Below are positions 1 to 15,335 of a stretch of 64,000 nucleotides of DNA, one piece after another. A model generated the notes under the pieces. It was not told the DNA's origin. It did not search any database and worked only from the letters and a program-made list of their open reading frames with translations. Positions within the stretch are counted from its first letter, which is position 1. Every line of letters begins with the position of its first letter. The translations under genes and the position numbers were made by a program. This stretch comes from Rusavskia elegans (Eukaryota > Ascomycota > Lecanoromycetes > Teloschistales > Teloschistaceae): positions 62,001-126,000 of the forward strand of contig SAUG01000052.1 in the NCBI GenBank assembly GCA_011316305.1, in the 5' to 3' direction.

Positions 1-689
1 AATCAATTATATTCCGAAAGAGATTATTATTAAAGAAATTTTTATTTAGATAGATAATCGCTATTATCGTTTAAAAGTTTAGATTATTTTTAGATCTTCG
101 AGCCTAAATACTGTACGGAAAGCTTCAAGTTTACCTTTATATAAAGCTTTAGTGAACTTTTCGATAACTATTTACTCCGTTAGAATATACTAAAAATCGA
201 TAGTTTCGTTATTTATTTTTTTCTATAAAAATTTAATATAAGTATCTATATATTTAGTATAGTTATAGAATTAAATATTTTTAGTAAAAGTAATAGCGTT
301 CTAGTTATTACTATAAAGGGTTTTTATATCTAGAATAGTATTTAGATCCTGTTTATCGATTACGGTAATAACTATTTTAGAAAATAATTTTGTTAAATAG
401 CTTTTTTAATAACTCCAGTCTTTTAGTTAGATTGACTACTTCGGTATAGATTTTTATTAGTACTTCGGGAACCCGATCCGAGTTTTAATAAATTAGTTTA
501 ACCCGATCTACTAAATAGTACAGGTCGGTTTCTAAAATTAAAACCGAAAGTCAGGTCGGATAATAAAATAGAAACTAATAGAAATTTAATCCGATCCGAT
601 TTATAATTATTTTAGATAATCGAATACTATAGTTTTTATAAACGATTATCACTTTAGATATATTATATTAATTTTTATTTTATTTGTTT

Positions 690-1655
690 TTTTGGTATCC
701 GGTCAACCGTCGTTTCCGTAAGTAATCTACTTTAATATTAGTACGCTAGCGTTAGATATACTGTATAAAAACTAGTACTTTAATCTAATTAATTTAAATC
801 AAGAAATTATATAAAAATTCGAATCTATTTAAAATACGTTTATAATATAGATCTCGATAGTTAATTTAGAATATAATATAGTAGAATTTTCATAATATAT
901 ATATTTTATAGTCCCTTCTTTTTTTCATCTACTAGTATCTATAACTCTTACGGACTAATTTAATTTATATTATTATATCTAGCGTATATATCTTTTATAA
1001 TAGTATAGACTATAGACTAATATACATAGTATTTCTATTAATAATATTAGATTTACAACTATAATTTTACGTTTCTAATTAAAAGATAATATCGACCGAG
1101 TTTTTACTAGTTCGTCTACTATAACGGACTTTAAAGCCCGAAATCTATCGGTTCTAACTATAATATTAAAATTCTATATTCCGAATCCGCCGGAACCGTG
1201 TAGTTTTAGCGACCGTACTAAATTTCTAATAGGAGCTTTTATTCTACTAGAATCCGAACTAGTAGTCGAGCTAGTAGTTAAGCTAGTAGTCGTCGGACGT
1301 CGGGTATCTAGATAGGTTAATAGACCGTCTAGATTCGGATACGACCGTAGACGAAAATAAAGTAATAAAAGTAAAGGATGAAAGTTATATTAGTAGTCTA
1401 TAATCGTATATATTTCGAACTGGTATAAAAGAATATAGAAGGTCGCTCGTTAGTTCGTATATATAAAATAATATTTATTTATAGAAGAGAAATAGTAATT
1501 AAATAGAGGATATAATAGAATAAAAACGATTAACTGCGCTGTAAACCTTGCTTGACTACTTCTTTTAACTGCGAAAATTCTTTACTATACGAGTAATAAT
1601 TATTGTTACCGTATAGGAACAACGGTAATGAGACGTATATATATAATAATTCAAT
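690..1655 (+). repeat. Unclassified ~1-kb repeat, copy 1 (family R1)
   Basis: This stretch is homologous, in inverted orientation, to 38,229-39,180. Shared landmarks include the region around TACGCTAGCGTTAGATATAC near 750 and the region around TACGAGTAATAATTATTGTT near 1,590. End-like fragments of the same family appear near 40,230-40,300 and 47,915-47,975. I see no clear terminal inverted repeat and no recognisable protein, so it may be a non-autonomous DNA element. The family assignment is open. Confidence 0.6.
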
Positions 1656-4002
1656 AATAACCCCGGACAGAAACCCTACAAGGTGTTATATTAATTATAA
1701 TAAATAATTTAACTGATAGAAAGCGGTAATATATTTTATTTAGTACTAAACAAAAAAGTACTTAATTCAATCTATTTAAAATATTTTCTAACTCTTTTTC
1801 AAAGGAATTCTTTTCCCGAGATAATATTCTATCTTCTAGTTATACCCGATTATATATATCCTATAGCTTCTTTAAAGCTTTTTCTACTTCTAAATCAAGA
1901 GTACGATTATAGTATTTAATTATTATTATCTAGTTTATATACTCTAAGATTCGATTCTATCGATAAATTCTTCTTGTAAAACTAAAAGTCTACTCTATTC
2001 CTACCGAGGATATTAGATAAATAAAAATATTATAAACTATCTATATTAGTTTTAGAGACTTCGAAATATTGTTTTTTTAAAATATCGAATTTAGATTATC
2101 CTCGGTAGTATTAATATAAAGATATCGATTAGTTTCGGAAGCAGCTATTCGAAGACGCTAGAGTTATCGAAAAAAATTATTTAAAGTAGATAAAGTAGAT
2201 ATTTGACAAATTAGTAAAATTATAATATATTACCCTTTTATATTACTTCATTTCCTTTTATATAATAGGTTTTATACTTTAATAGATCGATAGAAGCTCT
2301 ATAATATTTAATAAAAAACTCTTTAAACTTAATTTAATACCTATCTTTATACCCCGAAAAGTCTTCTATTTTTTTATCGTAATTATATCGATAAAGACTT
2401 AACTTTACTATAGAATCTAAAATAGTTATAAGATTGAAAATTAAGTTACTTTTACTTTTAATATAGAAATAGTACTCTATAAACTTTATATTGGTATTAT
2501 TATAAACTAAAGGTTTATTTCTTTATTAGTATAATTCGATAATCGAACTACTTTTTTTATTCTAGAAAGATAATCGAAAATAGTACCGTAAAGTCGGAAT
2601 ACTAAATAAATTCTAACGTCTATAGTTTTTAAAACTAATAAAATAAAATAATGAAAAAGCTATAGTATACTATCTATAAAGAAAAGAAATTACTATTTAT
2701 TTATATTAAAGGTAATTCTATATATTTATATATTTTACGAATTCTTTTCTATAAATTTATTAATAAAATAGCGTAATTAATATACCCGAAGAATTATAAA
2801 TTATATCGAATTCTATTAAATATAGATATTTTAAATAATATTTCTAGATTAGAAGTTAAAATCGTCCCTTTTTTAGATTTTCTTAAAGCGAAATTTAGAT
2901 TAAAAGGAAATGGAGATATAGACTATAATAGTATTAATCTAAAAAAATATTAGTTTTAAAATTTCTAAATTTATATTATCTAGATATTCTACTTTATTTA
3001 TAATACTGTATAGATTCGTACTACTATTACTATTTTACTTATTATCTAGTTTTTAAATAAAATGATTACTAAATATTTATAATCTAACTACTTTAATAAA
3101 GTTCAATACTACTAGATTAATTATATAAACTGGGTAGAGTAGATAGTTTTAGATTTAATTCTATCGGCTATCGACAAATTATTTTTTTAATATATTATTG
3201 GAACTGCTATTATCGGTAATAGTATCTAAAGGTTTCTATTTAAACTAGAAAGATTCTAAAAGTTTTAATAGCTTTTAATACTATAAACGGCTAGAATAAT
3301 TAGTAGAAATAAAAATAAATCTAATTAGACGTTCCTAAAGTTAATACTAAATATTAATCTAATATATAAATATTTCTAAATACGTGATCCTTAATAGATT
3401 TAGCTAAAAATCTAATATAAAGGAAATATATTCTAAAGTTTTTAAATTAGATTTAATTTACTCGCGGATATTTTTATAACTATTAAAGACTATCTATATA
3501 AATTATATACGGCTAATAAATTTTATATCTAGGGCAAGTATTTATAGTAGTTATCTAAATTTCTTATTTTCGATAGTCCGAACTAGTAGATTTAGATGTA
3601 ATAAAATTTTATATAGATATTAGTTCTATATATATTTATCGAAAATAGAATCGAATTTAATATAACTTTTTTTCTATAATTAAAATAAATTTTATATTAC
3701 CTTTTTATTACTTTTAGTTACTTATACGAATAAATATTATTTTAATCACAGACTATAGATTATATTATTTAGTTTTTTAGTAAACTAAAGTATTAAAATA
3801 TTCCTTTATAGTAGATATATTAGAAAAGTTAAAAGCTATAAAATAATCGAAAATTTTGGAATAGTTTTTATATATAATTTCAGGAAAACTATCTGTTATT
3901 AAAGCTATTTAATAGAGTTTTAACTATTATTTCGACTATATATATTCTATAGTTTTATTCGACTAGAGAAAATTAACTAATTTTCTATAGATTTTATCTT
4001 TA
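1656..4002. other. Internal part of hAT-like element 1, no recognisable gene
   Basis: This is a RIP-mutated interval inside the outer hAT-like element. Long stretches can be read as degraded coding sequence on the plus strand around 2,900-3,480, with stops that are mostly TAA or TAG, but I could not match it to a domain. Position and size fit a decayed transposase gene (inference). Confidence 0.4.
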
Positions 4003-5534
4003 ATACTAATTAGATTGGTTATTTCGGTACGAGTTCCCGTTAGTATTTTAGAAACCTAACCCGAATTTTAGCGAATCGGTTTAACCCGACCCGCTAAATA
4101 GTTCGAATTGGTTTCTAATATTAGAACCGAAAATTAGATCGGATTATAAGATGGAAACTAATATAAATCTAATCCGACCCGATTTATAATTATATTAGAT
4201 AGTCGAATTGAAAAGTATTTATAGATAATATAATAAAGTATTATATTCTATATAATACTGGCCTATATACCGGTATTTTATAAATAGTATTATTTATTTC
4301 TAAATAATTCTATAGATATATATTTTTTTTCTAAATCTTTTAATTTTTTAGAATATATTATTAAATAGATATTATTATATCTCCGGCTAGATTTTATATT
4401 CACTTTTTAATAAACTAGATATCTTTTTTATTAAATAATAATACGTTTAGTATAGATTACGGCTATTTAATAATCTATAGAAAATAAATATAGTCGGATA
4501 TATATAATAGTATAATAATATAAAATTTTTATTTAATAGAAAAAAAAAATATTTATCTAAATTATATTTTATAGAACTACTAATAATTCATTCTATATTT
4601 TGTCGATTTTTCTATTTATATATATAGTAGCGAAATTAGTAAAAATTTCGCGATATAATCTAGTAAAAAGTCTTTTAGAAATAAAAAATTTAAAGCCTTT
4701 CTAGTATCTATAGATTTTTTAAAAAATAATAGTTTTAGATTTCTATTTATATTTCTTTCGATAGATTTTCAGCCGGATTATTTAGAATATATTATTCTAG
4801 AATTTTACCGGTATTATAATAATACTATAAAAAGAATTTTTTTTTTATTTTTTCTAATTTTATTTCTTTAAATCTTCGTTATAGTTCTAAAGAACAGAAT
4901 TAATTTTTTATTTAAAATAATTTTAATATTATTAATTTGTATAATATTTCTATTTAGATTCGTATATACTATATATTACTCAAAAGTAAATAAAACAAAT
5001 AAAAAACTAATAATAAAATAAAAAGATATAGTATAGTATATAGTATATTAGTATTTTATTATAGTAGTTAATTTTTGAAAAATAGAAAATTAGAAAAAAA
5101 ATGAATTTATTTAGAAAATCGTCGGCTATATTATAGCTAGATATTTAAAACTTTAATTAAATCTATATATTTTTATAGATTTCTAGTATATTCTACAATT
5201 ATAATATATAGAATCTTTAGACAATTCTATAGCTATTAATTGAATTATTCTATTTTGTTATTTCATATACTATCTACTATATCTAAATTAATATTACTAT
5301 CTATAAAATCTAAATTAGTTATAAACTATAAATATAGTAGAAAATAGTACGGTATTAAATATAAATTCTACAAAAAAGAGAATATAGACTATAGTATAAT
5401 ATATATATATATTTTAAAAATTGCAAAAAACTACGCTAGAAATTAGAAAATAGATTATAGAATCGAAAAAGGAATCTATAATAATATAATAAACTAATAT
5501 ATACTATATAAATTACTAATCTACTTTAGAGGCC

Positions 5535-8500
5535 GCTACCCGTATGGCTATATTATATAAAGGATAAATAGACTTGACATTATTTATTATCGACCCCTAT
5601 ATTTTGATTTTATAATATTAATTAATAGTCGAGCAGAGAATTAGCTCTAAAAGTATATTATAGAATACTTTATATACGTATATAAGAGGTATATTATAAA
5701 ATATAATTTACTATAATATTTAACTATATAAGCTATAGAAATACTCTTGTAAACTATATAATATAAAAAAGTTATAATAAATTATATAAAAACTAAAGTT
5801 ATTTTTATATTAAGAAATATTTATTATTAGCGGGATATTAGCGTTATATCTTTTATTCTTCTACCACTATTCCTAATACTAGATATAGAAATCTAATATA
5901 TAACGATAAGTTTAATAATAGAGTTAATATATTATAAGCTAGAAGTTCTTTATTAGCGTAAATATATATAATTAGGGTATTTTCTCTTATATAGTAAATA
6001 CTAGTATAAGACTATCTAAAACCCTTATTCCTAGGCCTCCTATATACTATAGAAAAGTATCTACGAGCCTATAAAAATTATTATCTTATAAAATTAACTA
6101 TAGGCGCTACCGAAAAGCTATAGAAAAGCTTATATAAAACCTAAATTATAATTCTAGAAGAAAAAATAATCTATTAGAACTTATCGACGCTATAGATACT
6201 TACCGATACTACTACCCTTTCTTAACCTTATTTTAACTACTTTACTCTTTTTTATTCTTACCCTTGGAACTAGGTTCCTCGCCGAAAAAGATATAATTAT
6301 TATTTTTATCGGGTAGAAGAATATCTTTCTACGCCTTTTTAATACGGCGAGCTTTATATATAATATATTTTAAACCCTTAACTATTATCCTATACTTTTT
6401 AGAGTCGGCTATTTTATTAAACTATAAAAGGATATTTTCGCGGTTAAATTAATAGTCTTATAGACTATCCTTATTTACTATCTAATCTATTATAAGCTTA
6501 ATACGAGCAGCTAAATTTATAAAGATATCTAATAAATAGTTAGTAATTAGAAATATTACTAAATAGATTTAAAAAAGTAAGGTAAAAATACTATATAACG
6601 TATTCTATAACTAGTAAGATACCCTCCGAGATATATAGGTAGTTTTAATAATATCTATAACCTTCCTAGTAAAGGAAAATATAAATATAAAAGAAGACGG
6701 GCTATATAACCTAGCGAATATATCTACTAAACCCCGAATTTAATCTATACTACTAAAAATCTTCTATTTATCTTTAGTAATATATTATTTAATAATTATC
6801 TGCGATTTAATTAGTATATAAATATATAATAGCCAGGTTCCGAGATTCCTAACTTCTATATTATCTATATAGAAGCGGCTCTAATTACTAGTAACTAATT
6901 AATTTTTAACGCCGATTACTCTTATTCCTAATCCTATATCTAAATATTACTACCCTATATATTCGTAATCAGCTCTACTATATTATCGAGATAAAAGTTA
7001 AATAAGAAATAGATATAATATTTAGCTTAAAGCTCTTTTATTTATACTTCGGGGTTATATATTAGGCAGGACTTCTATTCCTTAATTTTTAGGAGTTTAG
7101 ATAGGGAAGGTTTAATACCTTTCTAGATATTCGGATTCTAATTTCCTAGAATTAGATTTTACTAAACGCCGTATTTACCGGGGGTAGTATTACTAGTAAA
7201 GGTATATATTAATTATATAGTTTAAAATTAGTATATAGAAAATAAATATAGAAAGGGTAGCTTATATTATAGCGGTTACTACTAGAAGCGGTAGTATTAT
7301 TTCCTAGATTATAGCTAGTAGCTTTAGACTTTTTATTAACTAGCTAAGATTAAGTACTAGAAAGTTAAAATATATTAGCTTTAAAGGTCTTCCGCTTCGG
7401 TTTAGAAAATTAGAAGAAAGTCTTTTTAGTTTTATTTTATATTAGACGGCGACGTTTTTTATAGATATATTTTTAAAAATTAGTAGATAAAACTATTTAA
7501 TCTTCTTTACTTTTATTTTCGCTAGATATGAAACGGATACTATATTTAGTTTAAAATATAACCATTTTTTAAATAATATTATCCTTATTATTACCGCGTT
7601 ACTTTTTTTCCGGGGTATTTAGAAATAATCTACTATTAGACTTCCTTTTCCGAATCTTTTAAAATAGGCTTTCTTTATTATCGGTAGAACGTTAATTTAA
7701 TAGCTATATTTATAACTATAAGTTATTATTATTATTTAATATAATATTTATTTAATAAATTAGATCCGGTTTTAATACCGGACTTAGGGGTTTTAGCCTT
7801 TCCTATTACTCGAGAATAAACGCTTATAAGCTAACTAGAGAAATTAAAAAGTAATAGAATATATATAATAAAGAAAGTAAAATTAAATAATCTAATAGAA
7901 AATAAAAAAAAGGTATATATTAAAAGATAGAAATAGGATAGAAATAAAATATTAGAAAAAAAGATAGCTAGAAAATAAACCCGGCTATTTTTAATATATT
8001 AATACTAACTACTAAGTTTCTAAAATTATATTTAGTATTATATAATATATTTTTGAATATTATTAACTACCTTTATTTAATCTTATCTATAGTATATTAT
8101 AGATTTAAATAGGCTTTAAATACGTATATAGGTCTTTTAGACGAGTTTAGGGGAGTTAGGTTAATAATATCGAAATAGGTAAAACCTATAAACCCCTTTT
8201 CTTAACTAAATATTAACTACTATACCTAGGGCCTAATCTATATCTATAATTCTTAATTTCTAGAATCTATAATTATTAATAAATTTTAAATATTATATTC
8301 GTCGTTTAGGTTCTTTTTAAAACGAGTTATTATCGAGCGCCCGATAATTAAAAGGTACTATTAAGAGTAAAGAGTACTTATAGATACCCCTACTATTCCT
8401 ACTATAGGACTCAGCCGTTTTTATATTTTAAAGACTTTTCTTTTATTATATAGTTTATATTATATCCGCTATATTAGGTCCTTTTTATACTCTATATTAC

Positions 8501-11500
8501 TCCTATTATATATTATACTTAGAATCCTACTAATCGAAGTCTATAGACCTATTATATTCTAAATAATATAAGTGGCTTCAAATTATCTCTTATATATCTA
8601 CACTTTTTCCTCCTAACCTATTACCGGATTTCTAGTTATTTCCAAGCTCTCTATAGTAGTATTAGCTAAAGTCTCTAGTATCTACTATACCTCGAAATCT
8701 AAATATCTAGCTTATAATAAGGAATATAGATAAAGAGGACGGTAAATTAAATACGCTAGCGAAGTTAGATAAGTAAGAAACCACGCCTCTAAAGTTAATA
8801 GCTTAACCGGGCTCTTTATATCCTATCCGTCTAATAATAATTCTTTATAGGTTTAGCGTTTAAAGACTGGTAGTAGTATAATATAGAGCTTATATTAACT
8901 GTCTTCTATCGATCTATATAGCTTCTTAATAATATTATATCTATAGGGAAAAGTATAACTATATCTATTTTAAATAATCTTCTCGAAGTTATTAAAAATA
9001 CGCCTAATAACGACCCTTTATTACCTATACTAGATTATATTTACGAAGCCTATAATAATAACCCGGATATCTAAAAACTTATTTATAAAAATAATAAGAA
9101 AAATATTTTAGCTCCTATAGATAAAGACGAGCCTTTCTTCTAAACCGAATTCTCCGCCGATAATAAAAAGAAAGAAAGAAATAAAATACCCTTACCTACC
9201 CGCCGTAGTAGTATTACTATATTAGTTAATAGTTCTAAAGCTATTAAGTATAAATAATTAAAGTAGCCGCTAATAGCTTTTATAATAGTATTCGGAATAT
9301 AATATAATATTAATAGAATTATACGTTATTAATACTAAAGGTTCTTCGAAATTTTCGACTTATACTCTTTTTTTAAGTCTATAGCTACTTTTAAAAATTA
9401 CGTTAGATAGTTGCTTCCTTTTATTTTTTTACGGTACCGGGAAATTAATTTTAAAGTATAGAAATTACCTATTATAAATACTATAGAAAAGGCGTAGATA
9501 GCTTAATATAAAGATATTCCCGCGATACTATTAGGGTTTATATATTTTTTCGACCCTATAGAACTATTTTATATTATAGTTTTTTCTATTTATTTTCGTT
9601 TTTAAATATATATTAATATAGTTTACTTTATCGATAAGCCTATAGAGATTTATTACTTTAATACCTAGACTATATTAATCCTTTTATATTCTAGATAGTT
9701 CGTAAAATATTCTAATTATTAACTAATATTCCTTTCCGACGTTATTAGTTTAAAATATATTAATCCCGAATACCTATATTAATTAGATATATAGAATTAT
9801 ATAGGAAGGGTCTTTACTATCGAAAAGGATTTTACTTTATTAGTAAAAGGTAATATCTCGCTATATATTTAGAAGTTTTTTCTATATTCGAGTTTTAAAT
9901 AAAAAATAAAAAAATATCCTATTTATCTTCTAAATACCCTAAAAGAACTCTATTTAGCTAATAATTAGTTCTATATTATTTTTAAGGTTTATATTATTAA
10001 AAGGTATATATATATTATATTCGACTACCGCTATAAAAGCTCTAGCTCTCGGCTAATTAAATATAAGTAAAAATATCTAGTACAGACTATAGTATTAATA
10101 GGAAATCTAAGCCTTCTATAATTATTTCCGCCGCCGAAGGGTAAATTAGAGCTAGTATACTATAGGAAGGACTATCCCTTAATATATATAAGGAAAAAGA
10201 TATTATTAGTCCTTCTATTTATATTTATCGATATTTTTAGGCTATATTATAATATATATAGGTCTCTTATTAATATCTATACTACTATTACTATATTAAA
10301 CTAGTAAAAAAGGAAAAAAAAGTAAGTTTTTAATACCTCTAAGAAATAATTAGATATATTACTAATATAATAATAGGTTAATATCTTCCTTTTAACTTTT
10401 AGCCCCTATAGTACTAATTTTTCTAATATTATTTAAAGCCTATAATTTGGTTTATTAACCCTATATTAAGGCTATTTTATTACTATCGATAGGTAAGAAA
10501 TAAGAGTATTTATAGCTAATATACTTTAATAAATAACTAATAAAGGCCTCCTAGGTTCTAAAGCTAATTAAAGATATAGAAAATATATAGTAACTAGCGA
10601 TTAATAGGTTAATCTATTATTCGATATTTATATTAATACCAGACTTTATTACCGCCTGCGATATAAATAAGAAAAAGAGAATTTAATTATAAAAATAAAT
10701 TAAAATAAGGCGAATATTTATTTTAATAGCCTAGGTAAGTTAATATCTCTATCTTTATTTAATTTTCTAATTATCTATTAGGTATAAAACCCGAACTAAT
10801 ACTATTAATTAATATTATACTATTACTAGATCTTATTCGATCTAGATCTACTAATACGGCCTATTCCGAATATATAGGTATTAGGAAATAATTTTAATAT
10901 ATTCTTTTCGATACTATATTAACCTTTTAAACGTAGATAGCCTTTTATATAGAACTCCGAGGTATATAATATATATATAGATATTAATTTAGTTTACTAT
11001 AATCTAGTATTTCTTTTCCCTCCTAATTAGACTTAGCTATAAAGTCCTATATATTATCTATAAAGCTTTTAAATATAAAAATACACTAGATTTTCTATTA
11101 TCTTACCGGTTTTTTTTAGAACCTAGCTAAAACCTAAGTATATCTAACCAGCCTATTATAATACTATCGAAGCTATAATTAGTAAATATCTAGGTTTTAA
11201 TATAGTCGATAGTATTATCTAATACTAAGTTAATATAGCTAAAAGTAATACCGTTATCCTTTTATTTATAATATCTACCGAGGAACGAACCTAGGTAAAT
11301 TAGTTTTTTAAATAAAATAGAAAAGCTTTCTAAAGGCTCTATAAATATATATTTCTTATAGCCGTCTCTGCCTTCCGCTATAGTTAAAGTCCTACCTTCT
11401 AGTAGCTTTATACCTCTATTATCCCCTCCTATTAAAACTCCTATAGTTTTAATAACAAATTATTATAAAATATCGGCGATATAGATAGCGACTAAGATAA

Positions 11501-14500
11501 CCGACCCCTATAAAACCTTACCTATCTAGACTAACTTTCCGAGACTTTTACTATCGATACTAAAAGCTCTAAAAAAGCGTTACTATATTATAATATAATA
11601 GGGCAGCCGAACGTCTATATTACCCTTTACTATAGAAATATTATCGAGGAATATACTACTTCTAATAATTATATTACCTTTACTAGTAAATATAAATATA
11701 GGTAGATTCTACTCCTATTTACTCTTATAATATATCTAATTAGCGTAGGTAATATAAATTAGTAATTTTAAAAACTAATAAGTAAGATACCGTTAAATCC
11801 CTCTTTATTAAAAAAAGCTTTTAACTATATTTCCGTTTCCTCCTCGCCGGCTCCTATATAGAGATAGAGCTAACCCTTTCCTCTTATATAAAATTAATTT
11901 ACTATTAGTATTCTTTATTATTTAGCGCCCTTCTCCCGAATTTATATATAGAATAATTAGACTATTTTTCTAAAAACTCTATTATCTTATCTTCCGACAA
12001 AGCCTAAATTATAACGGTTAAGAACCGAAAATATATATATCCTATCGCTATCGGATATATTCGTTCTATCTATATTAAATAGTACTTATAATAGTCTACT
12101 TAATCTAAACCTTTTATAGATAATAAACTCTTTTCGATATAGCTCTTAAATATCTATACTTAGGGTTATTATAAACCTAATATTATATTACTAAAGGCTT
12201 ATATCTAGTAGTATAAAAAAATATCTTTTACCGACCTATAAATACCCTTTCCTATCCGTCGATAAATATCTTCGGCTCTAATTCTTTTCTTTTCTCCTTT
12301 CCTCTAATACTTCGAAAAAAACGTTATAGCTAATCTACTATATTTAGAGTATCCGAATATTAGGTAATATTTAAAACTAGTAATTTTATTTCCCTAGTTA
12401 ATAAAGATTTAAAATAGATAGACGGTCTTTTTCTATATAAATTTAGTAGTACCTGTAGGATATTCTTTATAAAGGTAATATTACTAGATAATATCGATAA
12501 AAAGGATTTAGTACTAAAAGTACCGTATAAAAAATTAAATATAATAAAAATTATAGGTTTACTAGATATTAGTATTCGGAAAAATTATATTATTAGGGTA
12601 TAGGAAAGGACTAAATCTAATACTATTTCTTTTTCTCTAGATATTAGTAGGAGTTTATTTCTTTATTAGGATTATAATATCTAATTTATATAGCTAGGCG
12701 GGATATTTTTAAGATATATTAATCGCTATAGTTAACTATATCTAAATTCTATTTTTTTAACTCTTATAATTTACGTATAGTATCGATTATATTAGGTAAA
12801 TATTTAAGTCGCGATAATAGTACCTGGAAAAAATACCTTATTTATAAATAGATTTATTACTTTTAAATTAGTATCTTTAGTAGGTCGCTTTTACTATATT
12901 TCTTTTCTTTCTAGATTTTTTTTCTTTTTTTTATTCTATCTCTAACGATCCTATTATCTTAATACCTCCTTTTCTTTAATCTACTAATTTATTATTCTTC
13001 CTATAGAATAGCGAAGATATTAGTGATAAGCTTATTAACTATATAGATCGCTTCTTATAATATATTTTCCCTATATTATAAATACTACTAGAAAAGATCT
13101 CTATCTATAGTCTATATATCGAGTACTATAATATATCTAGAGATATTATAGAATTCACTACTATTATTAAAACCTATAGATATATATAATAATAAATATA
13201 TATTAATTACTATCTATATAATAGCCCTAAAGACTTTACTAGTATTTTTAAAAAACCTATATATTATTATATCGCCCTAGTTATTACCTATATCTTTTTA
13301 GCTTTAGTATATTATAACGTCTTCCTATTTATTAGGGCGTTATTATAACCTATTATATATAGTAATAGTAAATATAATAGATATTAAGTATATATTTAGA
13401 TATATTAGAATCTTTCGGGGAATATCGATTAGATCGGGTTAAAGTAGCTTAATCCAGATTACCGTATCTCTAGTCGCGAATTAGTTCCTATATATTTCTT
13501 CCGGTAACACGCTATAGATTATAATAGATTTTAAATATAGGATTCGCTCGATTAAATAGGCTTAGGCGCGCTTATTATATTACGTCCTAATAGTAATTAT
13601 AGGGGTTAAAGAATAAAGTATTAACTAGCAGCTAGAACTATTAAGCTAGCGCGCTAGTAAATAGGTAATAGCTACTAAAAACGGCTATATCCTATAGTAG
13701 TAGTAGTAAGTAATAGATATCTCGTATTATTTTATTATAAGTACGTTTTATAGCCTCCTTATCTATAGCTTTATTAATATTCTATTTATACCTTAGAAAG
13801 TTCTAAATCGTAGCTCTTTATATTAATTATCCTATTATTATCTAATATATTTCGAAACTAACTTTATTTTCTTATAGCCGCCTTCCCCTATTTTTTTATA
13901 TTTTATCCTCTTTTCTAGCTTCCTATAATACGCCGTCCGCCCTTTACCTAATATTATAATAATTACTCTAAACTATTAATACCTATATAGATTATTCTAT
14001 ATAGTATCGAAGGATAAAGCCTATAGATAACTAGAGGACTATATAATATAATAAAAAGCCTATTTATAAATCTTCGATCTACTACCTAGTATATAAAATA
14101 GCCTAAGATACTAATATATATACTATAAAGTATAGTAATTATAGGGCCTTAAATAGCAGTATAATGTTCTTAATTACTAGTATTTAACCCTATACGGTAT
14201 ATTTAGCTATAATATCTCGATAATCTCGAATATTTACTAATATCTCTTTTTTAATTCGATTTCCTAAAGACTTAACCCGCTACCTACTACAATACTATTA
14301 TAAAGTATACTCTTCCTCTATAGTTTAGGAACTATTCTACTAATATATCCTAACTATAGAAAGCTAGAAAGACCGACGGCTACTATTAATTATAATATTA
14401 CTATTCTAGTACTATCGATAATCTCTAAATTCTTTATATAATAAGAAAGGGCTCCGATAACCTTATAAGTACCTTTATTTATTAATATCTAATTCTATTA

Positions 14501-15335
14501 CTAATATATTAGAGCTATATAATAGATTTAGTTATAGGATTTCTGCCGATATAGTATATTATTAGGAATTTAATTCTAAAGATTTAATACTTTTATAATA
14601 AATTTCTTCGGAAGACTATTTTTCCTATTTCTTTCTTATATCCTTAATATTTTAGCTTTTAAAGATTCGATATATATTTACTTTTCGTTTATAGAGGGTT
14701 AGAATAATAGCGAGAAATCTAGTAATTATAGTATTATCCGGCGGAAAAAAGGATTATTATATATAGTACAACGCCGACAGATATTAATAGAACCTATTTT
14801 AATAGACCTATTTAAAGGCTTTATATAATAACTTTATATAATTATAGGTAGTATAATATATCTATCCTTACTTTAACGACGTAGGTATAGGCTATATATA
14901 CTCTATATTATATTAAGGATAAATCTTAGTATTATACGATGGTATAAAAAATATAATATACGATACTAAATTAATAGACCGTAATAGCTAGATAAAAGCT
15001 TTATATAATACTATATAGATTATACTATAGACGACTTACTATATAACCACTTTATATAGTAGTAAAGCTTATTATAGGTACTTTATAATATAAAGTTACA
15101 GCGTATTAGAATAAAGTTATACGACTATCTTATATTAAAATATAACCTATATTAAATTAATACTAAAATATATCTGTTATTTTTTTATAACTTTGATTCG
15201 AATATAGTATATATATATACTATTATAAAAGCTCTACAGCGCGAGTATATTAAGTTTTCCTGTACCTAGAGTGATACTATAACCTTTTATAATATTATAT
15301 TTTATTATATCAACGAATTGTCTTTGTATCTATAA
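5535..15335 (+). mobile_element. Large DNA transposon with tnp2/CACTA (Plavaka)-like protein, RIP-degraded
   Basis: An interval of roughly 9.8 kb sits inside hAT-like element 2; its exact ends were not resolved. One plus-strand frame (codon starts divisible by 3) can be followed from about 10,240 to beyond 11,780 if TAA/TAG are read as former glutamine codons. It contains a motif near 10,377-10,430 resembling FPLTLGPHGTNFS, preceded by a Y-R-N-x-YRSL motif near 10,245, and GQPNV near 11,600. These recall the tnp2-type transposases of CACTA/Plavaka elements. A second degraded frame, lysine-rich, reads on the minus strand around 6,200-7,700. The family name rests on remembered motifs, so confidence is moderate. 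Confidence 0.5.
10240..11790 (+). pseudogene. tnp2-like transposase pseudogene (core segment)
   Basis: This is the best-readable part of the large transposon's protein. With RIP-type stops read as Q, the frame gives a conserved N-Y-R-S-L block, then a V-N-[IV]-F-x-L-T-x-x-P block, and about 400 codons later a G-Q-P-N-V block followed by a basic KYKYR stretch. All three are in the same frame over 1.2 kb, which random AT-rich DNA would not give. Stops are TAA or TAG rather than TGA, as expected when CpA is the target. The gene certainly extends on both sides but its limits are not visible. It is non-functional. Confidence 0.5.
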
